The position numbers were made by a program, and so were the translations under genes. From Edaphocola aurantiacus (GTDB lineage: Bacteria; Bacteroidota; Bacteroidia; Chitinophagales; Chitinophagaceae): a stretch of DNA of 64,000 nt. The stretch is from positions 496,001-560,000 of the forward strand of contig NZ_VOSI01000002.1 in NCBI RefSeq assembly GCF_019797745.1, read 5' to 3'. This document shows, piece by piece, positions 41,523-51,922 of the stretch; positions within the stretch are counted from its first letter, which is position 1, and each line of letters begins with the position of its first letter. The notes under the pieces were generated by a model. That model did no database searches, was not told the DNA's origin, and was given only the letters and a program-made list of their open reading frames with translations.

Positions 41523-44500
41523 ATGTCCGAAACATCAAATACACCCAGACTACTGGCCGCGGCCAAAGAGTTTAACATTGGTAAAGAAACCCTCGTGGAT
41601 TTTCTGACAAAAAGAGGCTTTGAAGTAGATTCCAAGCCCAGTGCTAAGCTCTCCGAAGACATGTACAGTGCCTTGCAGGGCGAGTTTGCCAAAGATAAAG
41701 CGGCTAAGCGCAAAAGCGATGCCATTGCTTTACCTAAGGGATCTTTATTGGAAAATCTGAACAAGCCAAAGGATGAACTTGATCTTAACGCAAAAGACAA
41801 GAAAGATCCTAAGGCTAAAGTTGTGATTGCAGCACTGCCTTCTGATAAACCAGAAGCACCGGAAACGCCTAAAGCAGAAGAAAAACCTGCTGTAGAGGAA
41901 ACTCCGAAACCTGCTCCGGCTCCTGAACCTGCTCCTGTAGCAGAAACGCCTAAACCGGAAGTGGCTCCTGTAGTAGAAGCACCTAAGCCAGCTCCTGCTC
42001 CACAACCGAAAGCGGAAGAAGCTCCGGCACCGGCACCTGCTGCTCCTGTGGCAGAAGAGGCGCCTAAACCGGCACCAGCACCAGCCCCGGCAGAAAAAGC
42101 TGAGGAAGAGACGCAACACATCGACACAAAATCTCCGAAACTTTCCGGACCTAAAGTATTAGATAAAATAGACCTTGAGGCAATGAACCTGGCTACCCGT
42201 CCTAAAAAAGGTGCGGTAACCAAGAAAAAAGAAGAGCCTCAAAAGATAGAAGAACCAAAACCAGCAGCACCGGTACAGGAAGCATCTGCTCCTAAGCCAG
42301 CTCCGGTAAAAGAGGAGCAACCTGCTCCGGCACCTCCTGCTCCTGTAGCAGAAACGCCTAAACCGCAAGCTGCTCCTGCTGCAGAAGCTCCTAAACCAGC
42401 AGCTCCTGCAACACCGCCGGCTCCTGCCAAACCAGAGCATATCGAAATGAATGCACCGAGACTGGCCGGACCAAAAATCTTAGGTAAAATTGAACTGCCG
42501 GTTAAAAACGATAACAGCAGAGATAGCAGAGAAAAACGTAAGAGAAAACGTATTCCTGTAGATAAGAAACCGGAAACAGGCGGAAACAACAATAATAATA
42601 ACAACAACACTAACACCGGACAAGGTGGTGGAAACCGACCTCATGGTGGTGGAAACCAACAAGGTGGAAACCGACCACAAGGTAGTGGCGGTGGCTACCA
42701 GGGCAATCGCCAGGGCGGCGGTGGTGGCTACCAGGGCAATCGTCCGGGTGGTAACCAGGGTGGACCAAACAACAGAAATAATAACAACAATAACAGAGGC
42801 AACGACAGAAGAGGACCTCATGCCGGTCGTAACAACCAGGCACAGCAACAACCTCAGGAAGTCGATGCTAAAGCAATCCAGGATAAAATCAGGGAAACAC
42901 AGGCCAAACTCGCAGGTGGTGGTGGTAAAGGTAAAAACCTTAAAGCCAAATATCGCCGTAACAAACGTGAGGAAATGGCGGAGAAACGTGCAGCTGCAGA
43001 AGCGGAGAGCGATAACAACGTAATACAGGTTACAGAGTTTATCTCTGTAAGCGAACTGGCGAACCTGCTTGATGTAAGCTTTACTGAAGTGATCAGCAAG
43101 TGTATGAGCCTGGGTATTATGGTATCTATCAACCAACGTCTGGATGCAGAGGTAATTGAACTGGTAGCAAACGAATTTGACAGAGAAGTAGAATTCATCA
43201 ACCTGCAACAGGATGCTGATGAAGAAGAAGTTGAAGACGATCTGGTTGAAGATACTGAAGAGCGTGCGCCGGTGGTAACCATCATGGGTCACGTTGACCA
43301 CGGTAAAACTTCATTATTGGATTACATCCGTAATGCGAGCGTGGTAGCCGGTGAGGCCGGAGGTATTACTCAGCACATTGGTGCATACCAGGTGAAAACA
43401 AGTTCCGGTAAGAAAATTACCTTCCTGGATACTCCGGGTCACGAAGCGTTCACCGCGATGCGTGCTCGTGGTGCCAAAGCAGCGGATGTAGCGGTTATCG
43501 TAGTAGCAGCGGATGATGCAATTATGCCTCAGACCCGTGAAGCGATCTCCCACGCACAGGCAGCAGGCTTACCTATGGTATTTGCCATCAACAAAATAGA
43601 TAAAGACGGAGCTAATCCTGAAAAAATTAAAGAACAACTTTCTGCAATGAATATCCTGGTAGAAGACTGGGGCGGTAAGTTCCAGAGCCAGGAGATCTCT
43701 GCTAAGAAAGGTATCGGTATCGAAGACCTGCTGGAGAAAATCCTTCTGGAATCTGAATTACTGGAACTGAAATCGAACTCAGAAAAAGTAGGTACCGGTT
43801 CTATCATCGAAGCCTCACTGGATAAAGGTCGTGGTTATGTATCAACTATGCTGGTACAGAACGGTACCCTGAATATGGGAGACATGATCGTATCTGGTCA
43901 GTACTTTGGTAAAGTAAAAGCAATGTTCAACGAAAGAGGACAGCGCGTTAAAGAAGCTGGTCCTTCTACACCGGTACAGGTACTGGGTCTGAATGGTGCA
44001 CCACAAGCCGGTGAGAAATTCAGAGTGTATAACGATGAAGCTGAAGCGAAAGAAATCGCCAACCGTCGTGCACAGATCCTGAGAGAACAAGGTATTCGTA
44101 CCCGTAAACATATTACCCTGGATGAGATCGGACGTCGTCTGGCTCTGGGTAACTTTAAAGAACTGAATGTAATCATCAAAGGTGACTTCGATGGTTCTGT
44201 AGAGGCATTGAGTGACTCATTACAAAAACTGTCTACAGAAGAAGTAGTGGTAAGTATCGTACACAAAGCTGTCGGTCAGATTACCGAGTCAGACGTATTG
44301 CTGGCTTCTGCATCAGATGCCATTATCCTTGGCTTCCAGGTGCGTCCTTCTTCTCAGGCTTCCAAGCTTGCTGATCAGGAAAACATTGAGATCCGCTACT
44401 ACTCTATCATCTACGATGCAATCGATGAGATCAAGAGCGCCATGGAAGGTATGCTTGAGCCTACAATCGAGAAGAAAATTGTGGGTAATATCGAAGTTCG

Positions 44501-44771
44501 TGAAGTGTTTAAAATCAGCGGCGTAGGTACTATCGCAGGTTGTTATGTGTTAGACGGTAAATTTAGCCGTAATACGAAGATCAACATCATCCGTGACGGT
44601 ATAGTTGTACACCATGGAGAACTGGCATCTCTGAAACGTTTCAAAGACGATGTGAAAGAGGTAAATGCAGGTTACGAATGTGGTTTGAGTGTGAAAAACT
44701 ACAACGATCTGAGAGTCAGCGATATTATCGAAGGCTACGAAGAAGTAGAAGTAAAACGTACCCTTAACTAA
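41523..44771 (+). CDS. infB: Translation initiation factor IF-2
   Basis: A 1082-residue GTPase, much longer than E. coli IF-2 (890). It positions initiator tRNA on the 30S subunit. The start [18 protein letters not shown] is the usual N-terminal IF2_N helix. Residues about 100-320 are Pro/Ala/Glu-rich repeats ([20 protein letters not shown]-like). Residues about 355-440 form a Gly/Asn/Arg/Gln-rich tract ([20 protein letters not shown]-like). The GTPase domain has GHVDHGKTS (near residue 588), DTPGHEAF and NKIDKDG. The C-terminal EF-Tu-like domains complete the protein. The last gene of the operon, followed by a very strong terminator. Confidence 0.97.
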   Translation: MSETSNTPRLLAAAKEFNIGKETLVDFLTKRGFEVDSKPSAKLSEDMYSALQGEFAKDKAAKRKSDAIALPKGSLLENLNKPKDELDLNAKDKKDPKAKVVIAALPSDKPEAPETPKAEEKPAVEETPKPAPAPEPAPVAETPKPEVAPVVEAPKPAPAPQPKAEEAPAPAPAAPVAEEAPKPAPAPAPAEKAEEETQHIDTKSPKLSGPKVLDKIDLEAMNLATRPKKGAVTKKKEEPQKIEEPKPAAPVQEASAPKPAPVKEEQPAPAPPAPVAETPKPQAAPAAEAPKPAAPATPPAPAKPEHIEMNAPRLAGPKILGKIELPVKNDNSRDSREKRKRKRIPVDKKPETGGNNNNNNNNTNTGQGGGNRPHGGGNQQGGNRPQGSGGGYQGNRQGGGGGYQGNRPGGNQGGPNNRNNNNNNRGNDRRGPHAGRNNQAQQQPQEVDAKAIQDKIRETQAKLAGGGGKGKNLKAKYRRNKREEMAEKRAAAEAESDNNVIQVTEFISVSELANLLDVSFTEVISKCMSLGIMVSINQRLDAEVIELVANEFDREVEFINLQQDADEEEVEDDLVEDTEERAPVVTIMGHVDHGKTSLLDYIRNASVVAGEAGGITQHIGAYQVKTSSGKKITFLDTPGHEAFTAMRARGAKAADVAVIVVAADDAIMPQTREAISHAQAAGLPMVFAINKIDKDGANPEKIKEQLSAMNILVEDWGGKFQSQEISAKKGIGIEDLLEKILLESELLELKSNSEKVGTGSIIEASLDKGRGYVSTMLVQNGTLNMGDMIVSGQYFGKVKAMFNERGQRVKEAGPSTPVQVLGLNGAPQAGEKFRVYNDEAEAKEIANRRAQILREQGIRTRKHITLDEIGRRLALGNFKELNVIIKGDFDGSVEALSDSLQKLSTEEVVVSIVHKAVGQITESDVLLASASDAIILGFQVRPSSQASKLADQENIEIRYYSIIYDAIDEIKSAMEGMLEPTIEKKIVGNIEVREVFKISGVGTIAGCYVLDGKFSRNTKINIIRDGIVVHHGELASLKRFKDDVKEVNAGYECGLSVKNYNDLRVSDIIEGYEEVEVKRTLN

Positions 44772-44780
44772 GAGTGTACT

Positions 44781-44830
44781 ATACATAAAAGGAAGGTCCG
44801 GCAATATTGCCGGACCTTCCTTTTATGTAT
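44781..44830. terminator. Bidirectional terminator after infB
   Basis: A 50-base perfect palindrome: stem ATACATAAAAGGAAGGTCCG plus GCA around a 4-base ATAT centre, between convergent infB and the SRPBCC gene. Confidence 0.92.
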
Positions 44831-44848
44831 AAAATCAATATTCCTGGA

Positions 44849-45394
44849 TTATGGCTGTGTTTCCATAACCGTTTTTAATTTATCTAATCCAGTAGCCAGA
44901 TCAGCACCAATCATTTTATCGAAATCCATAAACAGCATCGTGATGTTCGTAGGGTAAGCCATACTCCCTTCAAAACCCCAGGTCACTTTGGTTTGTGCAG
45001 GACTGGCGGCTTCTGTGATCATATATGCCTGTTCTGTAGATTCGAATGGTTTAATAAAACGCAGCTCATAATCGATACGGGAGCCCTCCGTTATTTTCTT
45101 GATTTCCTGTTCTCCCTTGCCTACATCCTCATCTTTACTGTCCCAAGCAGAAATAAACCCAACAGTAGCATCAGTACCGGTATAGGTTTTAATCATATTG
45201 GGGTCCATAGTAGCCCATTTGCTGTAATTATTCTGGTTCTTAAGGTACTTTATATAATTAAAAACCTCAGCCTGTGGCTTATTGATGACGACTGCTCTCT
45301 TTACAGAATAGTCTTTCCTGACGAACAATGCCACGATGAGGGGGATCGCAATAATAATGAGTAGGGCGATCAGGATTTTCTTAAGTACTTTCAT
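44849..45394 (-). CDS. SRPBCC (START-like) domain protein, membrane anchored
   Basis: A 181-residue protein. One N-terminal transmembrane segment (about residues 6-27, ILIALLIIIAIPLIVALFVR) is followed by a START/SRPBCC-type fold (INKPQAEVFNYIKYLKNQNNYSKW, TVGFISAWDSKDEDVGKGEQ, VTWGFEGSMAYP), the polyketide-cyclase-like lipid-binding family. The domain would lie outside the cytoplasm. Function unknown. Convergent with infB. Confidence 0.85.
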   Translation of the reverse strand: MKVLKKILIALLIIIAIPLIVALFVRKDYSVKRAVVINKPQAEVFNYIKYLKNQNNYSKWATMDPNMIKTYTGTDATVGFISAWDSKDEDVGKGEQEIKKITEGSRIDYELRFIKPFESTEQAYMITEAASPAQTKVTWGFEGSMAYPTNITMLFMDFDKMIGADLATGLDKLKTVMETQP

Positions 45395-45648
45395 GTTTTT
45401 TGTTTTAGGTGGAAAATATATCTTAAATATAATGATTGTATTACATATTTTATAATTTTCAAATCATATATTTCTATGAGGATAATGAATGCCCTGATCC
45501 GGAATTCCTGTAGTTTTCAGGTATTCTAATATATCAGCAAAAACCAGAAACGGCTGATTGTCGCATACATACCGGTAGTTAAACCCCGGTACTTCGGTTA
45601 AAACTCAGTATTTTTACAACCTGAAATATTAAAGCACATTTCGCTCAA

Positions 45649-46647
45649 ATGAAAATAGACATACATACCCATATAATGCCGGATAAGATTCCAAATTGGT
45701 TTGAAAAATTCGGTTACGGAGATTTTATTACATTGCAGCATCATAAGCCTTGTTGTGCCAAAATGATCAAGGGAGATACATTCTTCAGAGAAGTAGAACA
45801 CAACTGTTGGGATGCTACAGTGCGCATGAAGGAAATGGATGATACTGAAGTTACAGTACAGGTATTGTCTACTATTCCTGTACTATTTAACTACTGGGCC
45901 AATCCTAAGCACGGACTGGAAACCTCCCGCTTCTTTAATGATCATATTGCTTCTGTAGTAGAGCAGCACCCTAACCGTTTTGTAGGGCTGGGTACATTGC
46001 CTTTGCAGAACATAGATCTGGCCATCAAAGAGATGGAGCGTTGTATTGTAGAGCTGAAAATGCCGGGTATAGAGATCGGTTCAAATATTAACGGGCGTAA
46101 CCTGAGTGATCCATACTTTAATCCATTCTGGGAAGCCGCAGAAAAATTGGGTGCCAGCATATTTGTGCATCCTTGGGAGATGATGGGCGAAAATGATATG
46201 CAGCGTTATTGGCTACCCTGGCTGGTTGGTATGCCGGCAGAGACCTCAAGAGCAATCTGCAGTATGATATTCGGAGGTGTTTTCGAACGCTATCCATATC
46301 TTAAAGTAGCATTTGCACACGGAGGCGGAAGCTTCCCGGCTACAATAGGCCGTATTGAGCATGGCTTCAATGTACGCCTCGATCTGTGCGCTATTGATAA
46401 TCCACATAACCCACGTAACTATATCGGTAAGTTCTGGATCGATGCCCTGGTGCATGATGAAAAAGCGCTTGACTTTATAGTAGATGTAATGGGTGGAGAT
46501 AAGATCTGTATGGGTAGCGATTACCCTTTCCCGCTGGGAGAGCACCATCCGGGCAAACTGATAGAAACACACATTAAAGACCAGCAACTGAAAGAGCAGC
46601 TCCTGGCCAAAAATGCTATGGACTGGTTAGGTGTATACCGCTTTTAA
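45649..46647 (+). CDS. ACMSD-like amidohydrolase decarboxylase
   Basis: A 332-residue metal-dependent decarboxylase matching 2-amino-3-carboxymuconate 6-semialdehyde decarboxylase closely. The zinc ligands His6 and His8 (DIHTHIMP), His174 (FVHPWEM) and Asp291 (GSDYPF) are present with the spacing of the Pseudomonas enzyme (offset of three). The His224 motif (AFAHGGGSFP) and FWIDALVHD are also conserved. The enzyme diverts the kynurenine (tryptophan) route towards 2-aminomuconate rather than quinolinate. Other pathway genes are not here. It lies 18 bases upstream of hemC and may share its transcript. Confidence 0.92.
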   Translation: MKIDIHTHIMPDKIPNWFEKFGYGDFITLQHHKPCCAKMIKGDTFFREVEHNCWDATVRMKEMDDTEVTVQVLSTIPVLFNYWANPKHGLETSRFFNDHIASVVEQHPNRFVGLGTLPLQNIDLAIKEMERCIVELKMPGIEIGSNINGRNLSDPYFNPFWEAAEKLGASIFVHPWEMMGENDMQRYWLPWLVGMPAETSRAICSMIFGGVFERYPYLKVAFAHGGGSFPATIGRIEHGFNVRLDLCAIDNPHNPRNYIGKFWIDALVHDEKALDFIVDVMGGDKICMGSDYPFPLGEHHPGKLIETHIKDQQLKEQLLAKNAMDWLGVYRF

Positions 46648-46665
46648 GAAAAACGAAAAGATTAC

Positions 46666-47574
46666 ATGAAAAAGATATTGAGAATAGGTACCCGGGATAG
46701 CCAGCTCGCACTGTGGCAGGCCAATACGGTAAAGGATTTGCTGGCAGCGGCAGGTATTGAGGCAGAACTGGTACCCGTTAAAAGTGAGGGAGACCTCGAC
46801 CTGGTTACCCCTTTATATGCAATGGGTGTGGAAGGTGTATTCACCAAAACACTTGATGCCTATTTACTGAGTGATAAGATTGATATTGCGGTACATTCTA
46901 TGAAAGATGTGCCGACGCAGCTGGCACAGGGAATTGTGCAGGCTGCAGTACTGCCGCGTGCTTCTTATAAAGATATACTGGTGTTCCGCTCCGGTAAGGA
47001 AAGACAGGAACAATATGATAAAATTGGTACCGGATCCATACGCAGAAAAGCTATGCTGCTGCACCGTTATCCGGATTGTACTGTAGATAACCTTAGGGGA
47101 AATGTTCAGACCCGCTTGCAAAAACTGCAGGATAGCGACTGGGACGGAGCCATATTTGCAGAGGCTGGCCTCAGCCGTATGAATTTACTTCCGGATACTT
47201 ATGAAGTATTGGACTGGATGTTGCCTGCACCTGCACAAGGCGCTATTATGATCGTCTGCAGAAGTGGAGAAGAAGACACCTTCAATGCCTGCCATAAATT
47301 AGATAATGAAGTGACAGCTATCTGTACCCGTATAGAGCGCGATTTTCTGAAGACGCTTATGGGGGGCTGCTCCACCCCGATCAGTGCCCTGGCACAGATT
47401 GATGGTGATCAGATCTTTTTCGAGGGAAATATCTGTAGCCCGGATGGTAAGGAACTGCTGGAAACCAGCAAAACGTTTGCTATGCATGAATGGCAGACAG
47501 CAGGGGCCGATGCAGCACAGGACCTATTAGCCAAAGGAGCTGGTCGCATTGTGGAAGCCATCAGAAATAAATAA
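46666..47574 (+). CDS. hemC: Porphobilinogen deaminase (hydroxymethylbilane synthase)
   Basis: A 302-residue enzyme that joins four porphobilinogens into hydroxymethylbilane in haem synthesis. Motifs are RIGTRDSQLALWQA at the N-terminus, AVHSMKDVPTQ, GSIRRKAML, and the dipyrromethane cofactor-binding GGCSTPI with Cys near residue 235. It is followed by a strong terminator and starts 18 bases after the ACMSD-like gene. Its operon partner is not another haem gene. Confidence 0.96.
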   Translation: MKKILRIGTRDSQLALWQANTVKDLLAAAGIEAELVPVKSEGDLDLVTPLYAMGVEGVFTKTLDAYLLSDKIDIAVHSMKDVPTQLAQGIVQAAVLPRASYKDILVFRSGKERQEQYDKIGTGSIRRKAMLLHRYPDCTVDNLRGNVQTRLQKLQDSDWDGAIFAEAGLSRMNLLPDTYEVLDWMLPAPAQGAIMIVCRSGEEDTFNACHKLDNEVTAICTRIERDFLKTLMGGCSTPISALAQIDGDQIFFEGNICSPDGKELLETSKTFAMHEWQTAGADAAQDLLAKGAGRIVEAIRNK

Positions 47575-47586
47575 AATAATCAGTAC

Positions 47587-47633
47587 AACATAAGAAAAGA
47601 GGTGCAGTATAACTGCACCTCTTTTCTTATGTT
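47587..47633. terminator. Strong terminator after hemC
   Basis: A 22-base perfect stem (ACATAAGAAAAGAGGTGCAG arms) around ATA, with A-rich and T-rich ends. Confidence 0.9.
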
Positions 47634-47702
47634 AAAGGCATCGCTTTTACAAAACTTTAGGGCATGTTACGCATTATAAATAAGTTGATTTGATTAACTT
47701 TA

Positions 47703-48332
47703 ATGTACAAACAATTATCGTTCACCTTTAAATTTCCCGTTATGCCAGATAGTCTTATTGCCGGTATGCAGCATGGACTGCAGACCAATATCGAGAAAAT
47801 TGATGTAAACGACCCTGATTTACATCAGACCGTTCATCCCGGAAAAGCAGAAGCATTGGCACAGGCGGCTATCCCTTCCGTTCTGATCGGAGCCCTCATT
47901 CATTTAGCCAAACAAAAAGAACCTTCAGCACATATCCCGGATATGGATACCGTATTTGCACAGAAATCTTCTAATGTGGTTGAAGCGATTGCCAATTACG
48001 CACACACCACCAAAGAAGAAGCCGGAGCATATATTTCAAGAGCTATAGCCGTGTTAAACCAGATGGCAACAGATGAGCATCGCGGAGAGGGAGTAGCCCT
48101 GATGCGTGCATTGGAAAACCAGCAGAGTGATATTCTTAAATATCTGCCTTCCGATCTCAATATCGGTTCCACCTTGGGTATAGACCTGATTGATGACCGT
48201 ACGCATAAAATGGAAGGGCCCTTATCTTTTATTGCCAACTATTTATTTAATGAACATATCCATAATAAGAAATCAGACGAAGCATTGAATAATGAGGATG
48301 GCAGTATAGAAGGTGCGGCAGATAAATTGTAG
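47703..48332 (+). CDS. Conserved hypothetical cytoplasmic protein
   Basis: A 209-residue, mostly alpha-helical protein with no signal peptide, membrane segment or motif I recognise. It contains AIPSVLIGALIHLAKQKEPS and EEAGAYISRAIAVLNQMATD, and a C-terminal acidic tail. An alternative start at codon 14 (MPDSLIAGMQHGLQ, 47742) would give 196 residues; a TAACTTTA at 47694-47701, if it is a promoter, favours that shorter form. Convergent with recF, with only two bases between their stop codons. Confidence 0.7.
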   Translation: MYKQLSFTFKFPVMPDSLIAGMQHGLQTNIEKIDVNDPDLHQTVHPGKAEALAQAAIPSVLIGALIHLAKQKEPSAHIPDMDTVFAQKSSNVVEAIANYAHTTKEEAGAYISRAIAVLNQMATDEHRGEGVALMRALENQQSDILKYLPSDLNIGSTLGIDLIDDRTHKMEGPLSFIANYLFNEHIHNKKSDEALNNEDGSIEGAADKL

Positions 48333-48334
48333 CA

Positions 48335-49414
48335 CTACAGATTGATAATCTGTACTCCTTCAAAATGAGGTCCCGCAAGCATTTCGATAGATTCTGACTG
48401 CGTATGCGTCATGAAAATCTGGGCAATGTCCAGTTGATTCAATAATGAAAAGAAGCGTGATAAGCGTTCCTGGTCAAGCTTTTCAAAAATATCATCCAAT
48501 AAAATCAATGGAGATTTTCCTAATTGGCGTAACCATTCCAGTTGCGCCAATTTCATACCAATGAGTAGTGATTTTTTCTGACCCTGAGAGGCATGCGTTT
48601 TGCAGGGATTACCGTCCAGCAGAATCTGCCAGTCTTCGGTATGCGGCCCTGCAGTGGTTCTGCGCGCCTCAATATCTCTTCTGCGATTATATACCAGTAA
48701 TTCCTTAAGCTGCTCCGGTTGAGTCGTAGAAGGCTTGTAAGCTATACCTATATTTTCACTATGTAATGCAATAGATTCGTAGAACCGGCAGACCATCTCC
48801 GGCAGGTGTTCCGACAGTTCCTGTCTTTTGGTGATGAGGTAACTGCCGTGCTGTGCTAACTGTGTATCATACACCTCAAGAAGGTCTGTATTTATTTGAA
48901 AAGCCGGAGTCTGCTTCAGGTATGCGTTGCGCTGCATCAGTATTTTCTGATAAGACAGCAGTGATTCCAGATACTGGCTATCTGCTTGTGCAAGCAGACC
49001 GTCAATGAATTTACGCCTTACATCGCTGGCCCCGTTGATCAGCTCTATGTCGTCAGGAGCAATCATCAGAGCAGTATGCTTACCGATATAATCCGTAACC
49101 CGTTCAACCAATATACCCTTTTCCGTAATCTTCTTTTTGCCTTCTTTCCAGACAATGCAGGTAGCCTCGCGAGCATCATCTGTATCGGTAAAATGGCCTT
49201 CAATACGAAAACCTTCTCTGCCTTGCTGCACATTATTAATCTCCTTTGACTGGAAGTAACTCTTTGTAAAGCACAGGTAGTAAATAGCATCCAGGAGATT
49301 GGTCTTGCCAATACCGTTTTTTCCGGTAATACCGATCACTTTTGCGTCGAAAGAGAACGACTGCAAATCATAATTTCTGAACTGAGTCAGGCTTATGGAT
49401 GATAGAAAACTCAC
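48335..49414 (-). CDS. recF: DNA replication and repair protein RecF
   Basis: A 359-residue ABC/SMC-like ATPase that helps load RecA at gaps with RecO and RecR. The Walker A is GITGKNGIGKTNLL, preceded by LTQFRNYDLQ, and the C-terminal Walker B is LILLDDIFEKLDQERL followed by MTHTQS. Length is normal. In many bacteria recF is next to dnaA-dnaN; here it stands about 45 kb from the candidate origin. Convergent with the preceding hypothetical gene; a hairpin ACAGATT-GAT-AATCTGT (48337-48353) lies inside its 3' end. Confidence 0.95.
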   Translation of the reverse strand: MSFLSSISLTQFRNYDLQSFSFDAKVIGITGKNGIGKTNLLDAIYYLCFTKSYFQSKEINNVQQGREGFRIEGHFTDTDDAREATCIVWKEGKKKITEKGILVERVTDYIGKHTALMIAPDDIELINGASDVRRKFIDGLLAQADSQYLESLLSYQKILMQRNAYLKQTPAFQINTDLLEVYDTQLAQHGSYLITKRQELSEHLPEMVCRFYESIALHSENIGIAYKPSTTQPEQLKELLVYNRRRDIEARRTTAGPHTEDWQILLDGNPCKTHASQGQKKSLLIGMKLAQLEWLRQLGKSPLILLDDIFEKLDQERLSRFFSLLNQLDIAQIFMTHTQSESIEMLAGPHFEGVQIINL

Positions 49415-49502
49415 GGATTAAAGCGGAATGTTACGTAAAGTGCAAATTTGCATAAATTGATACACTAACTCAATATTTTTAACTATTTTCGCAAAAATAA
49501 AA

Positions 49503-50504
49503 TTGAATCAGGTGCAAACACAATTCGATAAACAACAGTATTTAGAGTGGTACGAAAGTATGCTGTTACAGCGTAAATTCGAAGAGAAAGCAGGACAACT
49601 CTACGGAATGCAAAAGATCCGTGGGTTCTGTCACTTATATATCGGTCAGGAAGCCGTATCAGCAGGTATTATGTCTGCACTGAGACCGGATGACAACCTG
49701 ATCACTGCTTACCGTGACCACGGTCTGGCACTGGCAAAAGGAATGACTGCCAACGAATGTATGGCTGAATTATATGGTAAGGCAACCGGTTGCACCGGTG
49801 GTAAAGGCGGTTCAATGCACTTCTTCTCTAAGGAAAAGAGATTTTTTGGAGGTCATGGTATCGTAGGTGGCCAGATCGGTCTGGGTGCCGGTATCGCATT
49901 TGCCGATTATTACAACGAGAACGATCGCGTTACTGTATGTATGTTTGGTGATGGTGCTGCCCGCCAGGGTATCCTGCACGAAACCTATAACATGGCTATG
50001 TTATGGAACCTGCCGGTTATCTTCATTTGTGAGAATAACTTCTACGCGATGGGAACATCTGTAGAGCGTACATCTAAAGTACTGGATATCTCTAAAATGG
50101 CAGATTCTTTCGATATGCCTTCTGAAACTGTTGATGGTATGGATCCTGAAGCGGTACACATGGCAATGGAAAAAGCGGTAACACGTGCACGTGAAAAAGG
50201 CGGCCCTACTTTCCTGGAGATCCGTACTTACCGTTATCGTGGACACTCTATGAGTGACCCTGCGAAATACCGTACTAAAGAAGAAGAAGCAAAATATAAA
50301 GAGCAGGATCCGATCCAGTTCGTGCTGAAAAGAATCGAAGACAAGAAATTTGCTACAGAAGAAGAAATCGAAGCAATCAATGAAAAGGTGAAGAAAGAGG
50401 TTGATGAATGCGTGAAATTTGCAGAAGAAAGCCCTTGGCCGGATATGAGCGAATTGTACAACCATATCTATGTACAGGAAGATTATCCATTTATTAAGGA
50501 TTAA
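49503..50504 (+). CDS. pdhA: Pyruvate dehydrogenase E1 component, alpha subunit
   Basis: A 333-residue protein of the thiamine-diphosphate-dependent dehydrogenase family. The TPP and magnesium motif is MFGDGAARQG (near residue 149) followed by ENNFYAMGTS. Other marks are GFCHLYIGQEA, AYRDHGLALAKG, GKGGSMHFFS and the phospho-loop RYRGHSMSDPAKYRTKEE. With the E1 beta, E2 and E3 subunits (not encoded nearby) it converts pyruvate to acetyl-CoA. A terminator follows, so it is monocistronic here, unlike the clustered pdh genes of many bacteria. Confidence 0.94.
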   Translation: MNQVQTQFDKQQYLEWYESMLLQRKFEEKAGQLYGMQKIRGFCHLYIGQEAVSAGIMSALRPDDNLITAYRDHGLALAKGMTANECMAELYGKATGCTGGKGGSMHFFSKEKRFFGGHGIVGGQIGLGAGIAFADYYNENDRVTVCMFGDGAARQGILHETYNMAMLWNLPVIFICENNFYAMGTSVERTSKVLDISKMADSFDMPSETVDGMDPEAVHMAMEKAVTRAREKGGPTFLEIRTYRYRGHSMSDPAKYRTKEEEAKYKEQDPIQFVLKRIEDKKFATEEEIEAINEKVKKEVDECVKFAEESPWPDMSELYNHIYVQEDYPFIKD

Positions 50505-50523
50505 TAAATATATTAATAGAATT

Positions 50524-50562
50524 AAAAGCCTCTCAGGAACTATCCCGGGAGGCCTTTTTTAT
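50524..50562 (+). terminator. Terminator after pdhA
   Basis: Imperfect stem AAAGCCTCTCAGG against CCCGGGAGGCCTT followed by a T run. Confidence 0.75.
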
Positions 50563-50707
50563 TACGTAAACCCTTTCCAGTACTGCATTTGAGCTATTAT
50601 CACACTTGTGTAATTTAGCAATCTTATAACATATAAATTTAGCAAACATTTATATGCAAATACGCGGTCTATTCAGTACTTTTGCCCTTTACAGAGAGTA
50701 AGATAGT

Positions 50708-51847
50708 ATGAAAAGATATTCTCCTTTTATTATTGGATGTGCTTTCCTGGGTTTGAGCTCTTGTAGCAATAGCCCTAAAACAGATTCATTTAATGTACAA
50801 GGGACAATTAAGGATATGCCTAAAACAATGGTATATCTGGAAGAAATAGGACTGAATAATGAACTAAAGATTACCGATTCTGCAGAAAGCGGTTCTAATG
50901 GTGGTTTTAAGCTTGCCTGTACCAAGGATAAAGAACAAAAGATGTACCGTGTGAAAATGGGCACTAAGTTTATCCTGGTATTGAATGACGAACCGACCGT
51001 AAAACTGAAAGCAGACTGGGATAATATTGAACAATATTCAGTGGCGGGATCTCCCGGGTCTTCCAGCCTTAAAAAACTGGTGAATCAGATGTATGCTTAT
51101 GACAAAATGTTCGAAGCATTGCATATGTCTGTAGATAGTATCAATGCTTCTCCTAAGCATGACAGCCTGCTGACTGTTGCACAAAGTGAATACGACAATC
51201 GTATGAATGAGATGCGCAGCTATATGAAGCAGTATGCCGATACGACCAAGTTCCTGCCGGTAGCAGTATTGGCTGCACTACGTGTTGAGGATCTGCTTAA
51301 TGATCAGTCTTTCCTTAATAAGTTCACTACTTCACTGGACAAACGATTTGGTAATCAAACGCTCGTTGCAGACTTTAAAAAGCTCATCAATAGTTTTGGA
51401 GGCAGCACTAAAGTTAAAAGCAGTAGTGTAAAACTGCATACCCCGGCGCCGGAGTTCAACATTAAAGACTTCAACGGTCAATCAGTAACATTGAGCAAGT
51501 ATAAAGGAAAGTATGTGCTCATAGACTTCTGGGCATCCTGGTGCCCTCCATGCCGTGAAGAGAACCCTAATGTAGTTGCGGTGTATAATACATTCAAAGA
51601 CAAAAATTTCGACATTCTCGGGATCTCATTAGATGATGATAAAGACAAGTGGAAGAACGCCATCAAAGAAGACCAGATTACCTGGACACAAACCAGCGAA
51701 CTGAAAGGATGGAAGTCTTCAATTGTAGATTTGTATGGTATTGAATCGATCCCTTCTAATGTGCTTATAGATCCTAGCGGAAACGTAATCGGCATTAACC
51801 TGATGGGAGATGAGCTGAAGGCAAGACTTGAAGAACTGCTTAAATAG
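50708..51847 (+). CDS. TlpA-like thioredoxin lipoprotein with DUF4369-type N-terminal domain
   Basis: A 379-residue lipoprotein (signal MKRYSPFIIGCAFLGLSSC, lipobox GLSSC). Residues about 27-120 (SFNVQGTIKDMPKTMVYLEE and MYRVKMGTKFILVLND) are the DUF4369 region common in Bacteroidota. A helical spacer is followed by a thioredoxin-fold domain (about 245-379) with FWASWCPPCREENP and VLIDPSGNVIGINLMGDEL. The CPPC pair is the redox site, facing the periplasm. Likely a thiol reductant for envelope proteins or cytochrome maturation. TACTTTTG at 50677-50684 is a perfect -7 element. Confidence 0.92.
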   Translation: MKRYSPFIIGCAFLGLSSCSNSPKTDSFNVQGTIKDMPKTMVYLEEIGLNNELKITDSAESGSNGGFKLACTKDKEQKMYRVKMGTKFILVLNDEPTVKLKADWDNIEQYSVAGSPGSSSLKKLVNQMYAYDKMFEALHMSVDSINASPKHDSLLTVAQSEYDNRMNEMRSYMKQYADTTKFLPVAVLAALRVEDLLNDQSFLNKFTTSLDKRFGNQTLVADFKKLINSFGGSTKVKSSSVKLHTPAPEFNIKDFNGQSVTLSKYKGKYVLIDFWASWCPPCREENPNVVAVYNTFKDKNFDILGISLDDDKDKWKNAIKEDQITWTQTSELKGWKSSIVDLYGIESIPSNVLIDPSGNVIGINLMGDELKARLEELLK

Positions 51848-51860
51848 AACATAAAAACCG

Positions 51861-51911
51861 TATATAAAAAGAAGCGTCGCAATCTATGATAGCGGCGCTT
51901 CTTTTTATATA
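51861..51911. terminator. Bidirectional terminator
   Basis: TATATAAAAAGAAGCG pairs with CGCTTCTTTTTATATA between the convergent TlpA-like gene and fabH. Confidence 0.85.
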
Positions 51912-51922
51912 TACTACTTTCT

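Noticed and set aside
41483-43301. Long minus-strand ORFs inside infB (about 246 and 273 codons)
   Set aside because: They are antisense shadows of the repetitive Pro/Ala- and Gly-rich codons, giving low-complexity Ser/Ala/Gly proteins.
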